Below are positions 60,251 to 64,000 of a stretch of DNA of 64,000 nt, piece by piece. Source of the DNA: JBDKUD01 sp050943315 (lineage in GTDB: Bacteria; Bacillota; Syntrophomonadia; Syntrophomonadales; Syntrophomonadaceae); contig JBMNOY010000001.1 in NCBI GenBank assembly GCA_050943315.1, positions 1 to 64,000 on the forward strand, written 5' to 3'. Under the pieces are notes generated by a model, which saw only the letters and a program-made list of their open reading frames with translations, did no database searches and was not told the DNA's origin. Positions within the stretch are counted from its first letter, which is position 1, and every line of letters starts with the position of its first letter. The position numbers were made by a program, and so were the translations under genes.

Positions 60251-61618
60251 GTGAACTTTACTGGAAAAAGAATATTGGTTATCGGCCTGGCAAGAAGCGG
60301 TATGGCGGCACTAAAGGTATTACATAAACGTGGTGCCCTCCTAACTGCCTGTGATATTAAAGATGCCGATAAACTGGGAGATAAGATTAGTACATTAAAG
60401 GATATGGGAATAGAAGTCATAACTGGTGGTTACCCGGAAATTGCACCCGGCACTTTTGACATGATTATAACCAGCCCCGGTGTACCGGTAGGGGCAGAAC
60501 CGATTAGGCAGGCCGGGTTACTGGGATTGCCGGTGGCCAGTGAAGTAGAGTTGGCTTATGCCCTGAAAGCCCCTGGCGTTGATTTGGTGGCGGTAACAGG
60601 CACTAATGGAAAAACTACTACTACCTCATTGCTGCAGTACATATTTGCCCAGGCGGGAAAAAAATCAATTGCCGGCGGCAATATAGGGGTACCGCTTACT
60701 ACCTTGATAGACGGTATGGAGGAAGGAGTTGTAACAGTAGAGGTTTCCAGTTTTCAGCTGGAAACAACCATCAACTTTAGACCTCACCTTTGCGGGCTGT
60801 TGAATATAACTCCGGATCATCTTGACTGGCACAAGAGTTTTGATAATTATGTAAAAGCTAAAACCAGGATTTTTGCCAATCAAACCAGTGATGATTTTGC
60901 TGTTTTAAATTATGAAGATCAGGCCATAAGAGAGATAGCCCCTATGTGTAAAGCCAGGGTGGTATTTTTTTCCACGGATAGAGTTTTACCAGACGGTGCT
61001 TTTGTGGAGGACAACCACATTAAAGTTATCCTGGGTAACCGGCATTACGATATCTGCCCATTGGAAGACATACTTCTTAGGGGAAAGCATAATTTAGAAA
61101 ACGTTCTCTGTGCAGTGGCAATATCCATTGCAGCCGGTGTTGATACCCAGGTAGTGCGTCATTCACTATCAAGCTTTAAGGGGATACGACATCGCCTGGA
61201 AGAGGTAGACCATAAAGATGGGGTACTTTACATAAATGATTCCAAAGGCACCAATCCTGACTCCACGATTAGAGCCATTCAGTCGTTCAGTGAACCAATT
61301 ATTCTGATTGCCGGGGGCAGAAACAAGGGAGCTGATTTCACGGCTCTGGCTAATCTAATAAAAGCCCGGGTCAAAGAACTAGTCCTGCTGGGAGAAGCCA
61401 AAGAAGTCATCAAGAGAGCAGTCATGGATACCGGCTTTAGGAATATACATGAGGTAGAAGATTTCTCGTCTGCTGTAGCCAGAGCCCGGGAACTGGCCAC
61501 CCGGGGTGATGTAGTGCTGCTATCTCCGGCCTGCGCGAGCTGGGATATGTTTGACAATTATGAACAGCGGGGCGATTTATTCTGCGAATTGGTTCACAAT
61601 TATAATCGGGCGAATTAA
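60251..61618 (+). CDS. murD: UDP-MurNAc-L-alanine:D-glutamate ligase MurD
   Basis: A 455-residue MurD. N-terminal GLARSGMAALKVLHKRGA for UDP binding, SPGVPVG near 75, the ATP loop AVTGTNGKTTTTSLLQ near 114, EVSSFQLE near 164, NDSKGTNPDSTIRAI near 330 and LSPACASWDMFDNYEQRG near 426. The start is GTG with AGGAAG upstream. It is separated from ftsW by 78 bases. Confidence 0.96.
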   Translation: MNFTGKRILVIGLARSGMAALKVLHKRGALLTACDIKDADKLGDKISTLKDMGIEVITGGYPEIAPGTFDMIITSPGVPVGAEPIRQAGLLGLPVASEVELAYALKAPGVDLVAVTGTNGKTTTTSLLQYIFAQAGKKSIAGGNIGVPLTTLIDGMEEGVVTVEVSSFQLETTINFRPHLCGLLNITPDHLDWHKSFDNYVKAKTRIFANQTSDDFAVLNYEDQAIREIAPMCKARVVFFSTDRVLPDGAFVEDNHIKVILGNRHYDICPLEDILLRGKHNLENVLCAVAISIAAGVDTQVVRHSLSSFKGIRHRLEEVDHKDGVLYINDSKGTNPDSTIRAIQSFSEPIILIAGGRNKGADFTALANLIKARVKELVLLGEAKEVIKRAVMDTGFRNIHEVEDFSSAVARARELATRGDVVLLSPACASWDMFDNYEQRGDLFCELVHNYNRAN

Positions 61619-61696
61619 CGGTTATATGGCAGTATAGAGATAAAGGCAGCACCAAAATGGTAGGATTTGAGCTTGTAAGGTCAGGAGGGTTGAGAA

Positions 61697-62800
61697 GTGA
61701 GGCTGAAAAAAGGGCCGCCGGATTTTGTCCTGTTTATTACCACACTGGCACTGGTTGGTATAGGATTAGTAATGGTTTTTAGCTCCAGTGCGGTAACCTC
61801 CAATGTCTGGTATGGTGATGCCTACTACTTCTTCAAAAAACAACTGCAATGGGCAATAATTAGCATTATTGTTATGATTGTGGTCATGAAATTGAACTAT
61901 CTGCGTCTTAAAGAGTTAGCTATTCCTTTGGCAGTAATATCTTTACTATGTTTGGTTCTGGTAATTTCACCACTGGGCCATGCCGCCAAAGGTTCCAGCC
62001 GCTGGCTCGGTTTGGGGCCCCTTGGGGGGTTTGCCCCTTCGGAAATGATGAAAGTGGCACTAGTTTTATTTCTGGCTAAGAGCATGGAGATCAATATTGA
62101 TAAAATAAAGTCTTTCAAATTAGGGGTATTGCCATATTTGGTTTTACTGGCTATTGTTGACGGATTGATCATGCTGCAACCCGACCTGGGCACATCAGTT
62201 GCAGTAGCTGGTACGGTTTTCTTCCTCCTGGTTGTCGCAGGTGCACAATGGTCTCATTTGGGTTTAATTTTTCTCTCCGGGCTAGGGGCGATTGGTGCTG
62301 CCATAGCTGTAGCACCTTACCGCCTGGAGAGGGTGTTAGCTTTTCTGAATCCCTGGAAGTATGCCAATGATGAGGGTTTTCAGATTATCCAGTCCTTATA
62401 TGCGTTGGGTTCCGGGGGATTATTTGGTATGGGGCTGGGAAGAAGCCGGCAAAAGTTTTTTTATCTTCCCGAACAACATACAGATTTTATATTTGCCATT
62501 TTGGGCGAAGAATTAGGGTTTATCGGTGCCTTCGTAGTACTGGCGCTATTTTTGCTTTTTGCTTGGAGAGGTTATAAAATTGCCATTAACGCTCCCGATA
62601 ATTTCGGTAGTTTATTAGCCGCTGGACTTACTACCATGGTAGTCTTGCAGGCGTCGATTAATATAGGTGTAGTATCTGGCGTTCTTCCGGTTACCGGAAT
62701 AACTCTGCCATTTATCAGTTACGGAGGTTCTTCTCTGCTCTTTTCAATGATAGGGGTAGGCCTGCTCCTAAATGTATCCAGATATAGCACCTACAGGTGA
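61697..62800 (+). CDS. ftsW: SEDS-family peptidoglycan glycosyltransferase FtsW/SpoVE
   Basis: A 367-residue SEDS protein with about ten membrane helices that polymerises glycan from lipid II together with the class B PBP. Family segments: VFSSSAVTS near residue 28, GSSRWLGLGPLGGFAPSEMMK near 101, LQPDLGTS near 156, DFIFAILGEELGFIG near 263, and PFISYGGSSLL near 344. The start codon is GTG with AGGAGGG upstream. Sequence alone does not separate FtsW from SpoVE; the order murD-ftsW/spoVE-murG fits both. The stop precedes murG by 17 bases. Confidence 0.93.
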   Translation: MRLKKGPPDFVLFITTLALVGIGLVMVFSSSAVTSNVWYGDAYYFFKKQLQWAIISIIVMIVVMKLNYLRLKELAIPLAVISLLCLVLVISPLGHAAKGSSRWLGLGPLGGFAPSEMMKVALVLFLAKSMEINIDKIKSFKLGVLPYLVLLAIVDGLIMLQPDLGTSVAVAGTVFFLLVVAGAQWSHLGLIFLSGLGAIGAAIAVAPYRLERVLAFLNPWKYANDEGFQIIQSLYALGSGGLFGMGLGRSRQKFFYLPEQHTDFIFAILGEELGFIGAFVVLALFLLFAWRGYKIAINAPDNFGSLLAAGLTTMVVLQASINIGVVSGVLPVTGITLPFISYGGSSLLFSMIGVGLLLNVSRYSTYR

Positions 62801-62817
62801 GGTGTGCAGAAATAAAG

Positions 62818-63924
62818 ATGAAAATAATTCTTACTGGAGGGGGAACAGGAGGACATATTTACCCGGCGCTGGCAATTGCGCGTGGAATAAAGGATAGGGC
62901 ACCTTCTGCGGATATTCTTTATGTTGGTACCCAAAAGGGCATGGAGAGTAAAATTGTGCCGGCTGCGGGTATAAATTTCAGAACTATCGATGTTTCTGGT
63001 CTTGACCGCTCGTCTCTATTGAAAGCGGGCAAGTCAATAATGAAATTTCCCTTGAGCTTCTGGCAGAGCCGGGATATTATTAAGGAATTTAAACCGGACA
63101 TCGTTATCGGAACCGGTGGCTATGTATCCTATCCGGTGGTTCTGGCCGCTACTTATTTTGGTGCCCGGACTTTGATTCATGAACAAAATGCTTTTCCTGG
63201 ACTGGCCAACCGGAAATTAGCTAAAAGGGTTGACTGTGTCATGCTGACTTTTGGTGAGGCGGCACGATTGATGGATGCGAAGAATATTAAAACTACCGGT
63301 CTTCCGGTGCGTAAACAAATATCTGAAGTTAATGCAAATAAAGCCCGCGCGCAACTGAACTTTACTGCAGATAAGTTTACTCTGGTTGCCTTTGGCGGCA
63401 GCCGCGGGGCGGCCAGTATAAACCGGGCCATGTTAGAGGTAGTTGAGCGGTACCGGGATAAGGAAATACAAATTATTTGGATTACCGGAGAGACTGACTA
63501 TGAGGAAATAAAGTCCCGGTTATCATCTGCCATTAAAAAACCTTCCCCATGTAAGCTGCATTTATTGCCCTATATGTACAATATTGAGGAAGCCTTAGGT
63601 ATAGCGGATCTGGCTGTATGCCGTGCCGGAGCCAGTACCTTAAGTGAATTACAGATTTTGGGTCTGCCCGCGGTTCTAATTCCTTATCCCTATGCTACCG
63701 ATAATCATCAGGAGAAAAATGCCCGGGCATTATTGGAGAAAAATGCGGTGAAAATGGTTATTGATGAATTCCTGGATGGAGATACTCTATATGAAATGAT
63801 TGAAACACTTAGGATAGATAGAGATGGTTTGCAGCTCATGAAAGAAAATATGCGCAAGCAAGCCAGGCCTGATGCCCTGAATGATATCCTGGATATTATT
63901 TTCAGCTATGCGAAGGGCAGTTAA
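62818..63924 (+). CDS. murG: Lipid II synthase MurG
   Basis: A 368-residue GT28 glycosyltransferase that adds GlcNAc to lipid I. N-terminal loop LTGGGTGGHIYPALA, GTGGYVSYPVVLAA near residue 98, HEQNAFPGLANR near 120, GGSRGAASINRAM near 188 and the UDP-GlcNAc site RAGASTLSELQILGLP near 271, then PYPYATDNHQEKNA. Start ATG 62818 has GAGGTG about 13 bases upstream; GTG 62797 overlapping the ftsW stop is the alternative but lacks a ribosome site. Confidence 0.96.
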   Translation: MKIILTGGGTGGHIYPALAIARGIKDRAPSADILYVGTQKGMESKIVPAAGINFRTIDVSGLDRSSLLKAGKSIMKFPLSFWQSRDIIKEFKPDIVIGTGGYVSYPVVLAATYFGARTLIHEQNAFPGLANRKLAKRVDCVMLTFGEAARLMDAKNIKTTGLPVRKQISEVNANKARAQLNFTADKFTLVAFGGSRGAASINRAMLEVVERYRDKEIQIIWITGETDYEEIKSRLSSAIKKPSPCKLHLLPYMYNIEEALGIADLAVCRAGASTLSELQILGLPAVLIPYPYATDNHQEKNARALLEKNAVKMVIDEFLDGDTLYEMIETLRIDRDGLQLMKENMRKQARPDALNDILDIIFSYAKGS

Positions 63925-64000
63925 GGGGCCAAACCATATTTGGTACTAATGTATTCTACTATTGGACAAGTTAGTAATCTGTAACCACTTTTGTTAATAG
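63925..64000. other. Intergenic tail to window edge
   Basis: No start of a further gene is recognisable; murB or murC would be expected next. CCAAA and TTTGG (near 63930-63944) form a small dyad without a T run. Confidence 0.4.

Noticed and set aside
1..64000. CRISPR arrays, prophage, transposases, toxin-antitoxin or defence genes
   Set aside because: None seen: no regularly spaced repeats of 25-40 bases and no gene with integrase, transposase, restriction or toxin motifs.

Overview
The window reads as a chromosomal segment of an anaerobic member of the Bacillota, class Clostridia, perhaps a Syntrophomonadaceae or Peptococcaceae relative. This placement is inference. It rests on the gene order of the core blocks (yceD-rpmF-plsX-acpP-rnc, smc-ftsY, recJ-relA-dtd-hemZ-hisS-aspS-6S RNA, mraZ to murG), strong AGGAGG ribosome sites, frequent GTG/TTG starts, a PASTA-type SpoVD transpeptidase, a MurE of the meso-diaminopimelate type, and a rich anaerobic redox inventory (two selenocysteine formate dehydrogenases, a tungsten-type aldehyde oxidoreductase, hydrogenase maturation genes). 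No tRNA, rRNA, CRISPR array, transposase or phage gene was seen.

Layout. 1-3.1 kb: end of a hypFCDE hydrogenase maturation operon. 3.4-13.1 kb: housekeeping genes (yceD, rpmF, plsX, acpP, rnc, a radical SAM protein, birA, smc, ftsY). 13.3-17.2 kb: a four-gene mtnP-mtnA-aldolase-deaminase cluster that would salvage methylthioadenosine and 5'-deoxyadenosine to DHAP plus an aldehyde. 17.3-38 kb: a molybdenum/tungsten redox island with mobB, an aldehyde oxidoreductase with two polyferredoxins and an FAD/NAD oxidoreductase, a cytosolic NAD-linked formate dehydrogenase (NuoE-NuoF-FdhA, selenocysteine), a Tat-exported membrane formate dehydrogenase (FdhG-FdhH-FdhI, selenocysteine), fdhE, and three moeA paralogues, one fused to a binding-protein-like domain. 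38.0-39.1 kb: a P-loop protein of unknown role. 39.3-51.7 kb: recJ, relA/spoT, dtd, a metallo-beta-lactamase fold hydrolase, hemZ, hisS, aspS, a 6S RNA, a MagIII-like DNA glycosylase and an ACT-domain protein. 52-64 kb: the division and cell wall cluster mraZ-rsmH-ftsL-spoVD-murE-murF-mraY-murD-ftsW-murG, led by a four-repeat MraZ box.

How the parts may work together. The two formate dehydrogenases lie on opposite sides of the membrane (the Tat signal predicts an exported FdhG; the NuoEF-linked enzyme is cytosolic), which would let the cell exchange formate with partners and link it to NAD(H) and membrane electron carriers. MobB, the MoeA set and FdhE supply cofactor and maturation for these enzymes and for the aldehyde oxidoreductase. 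The salvage cluster would release acetaldehyde or methylthioacetaldehyde, a possible substrate of the neighbouring aldehyde oxidoreductase.

The points most worth checking are: the deaminate-first form of the salvage pathway and the Asn207/Ala209 base-site motif of its phosphorylase; the AorABC-like aldehyde oxidase set; the probable ATT start codon of hemZ; the 6S RNA with a long closing stem; an 18-bp direct repeat in the divergent aor/fdh promoter region; a decayed dispersed repeat that supplies the tail of mobB; and the duplicated P-loop protein.
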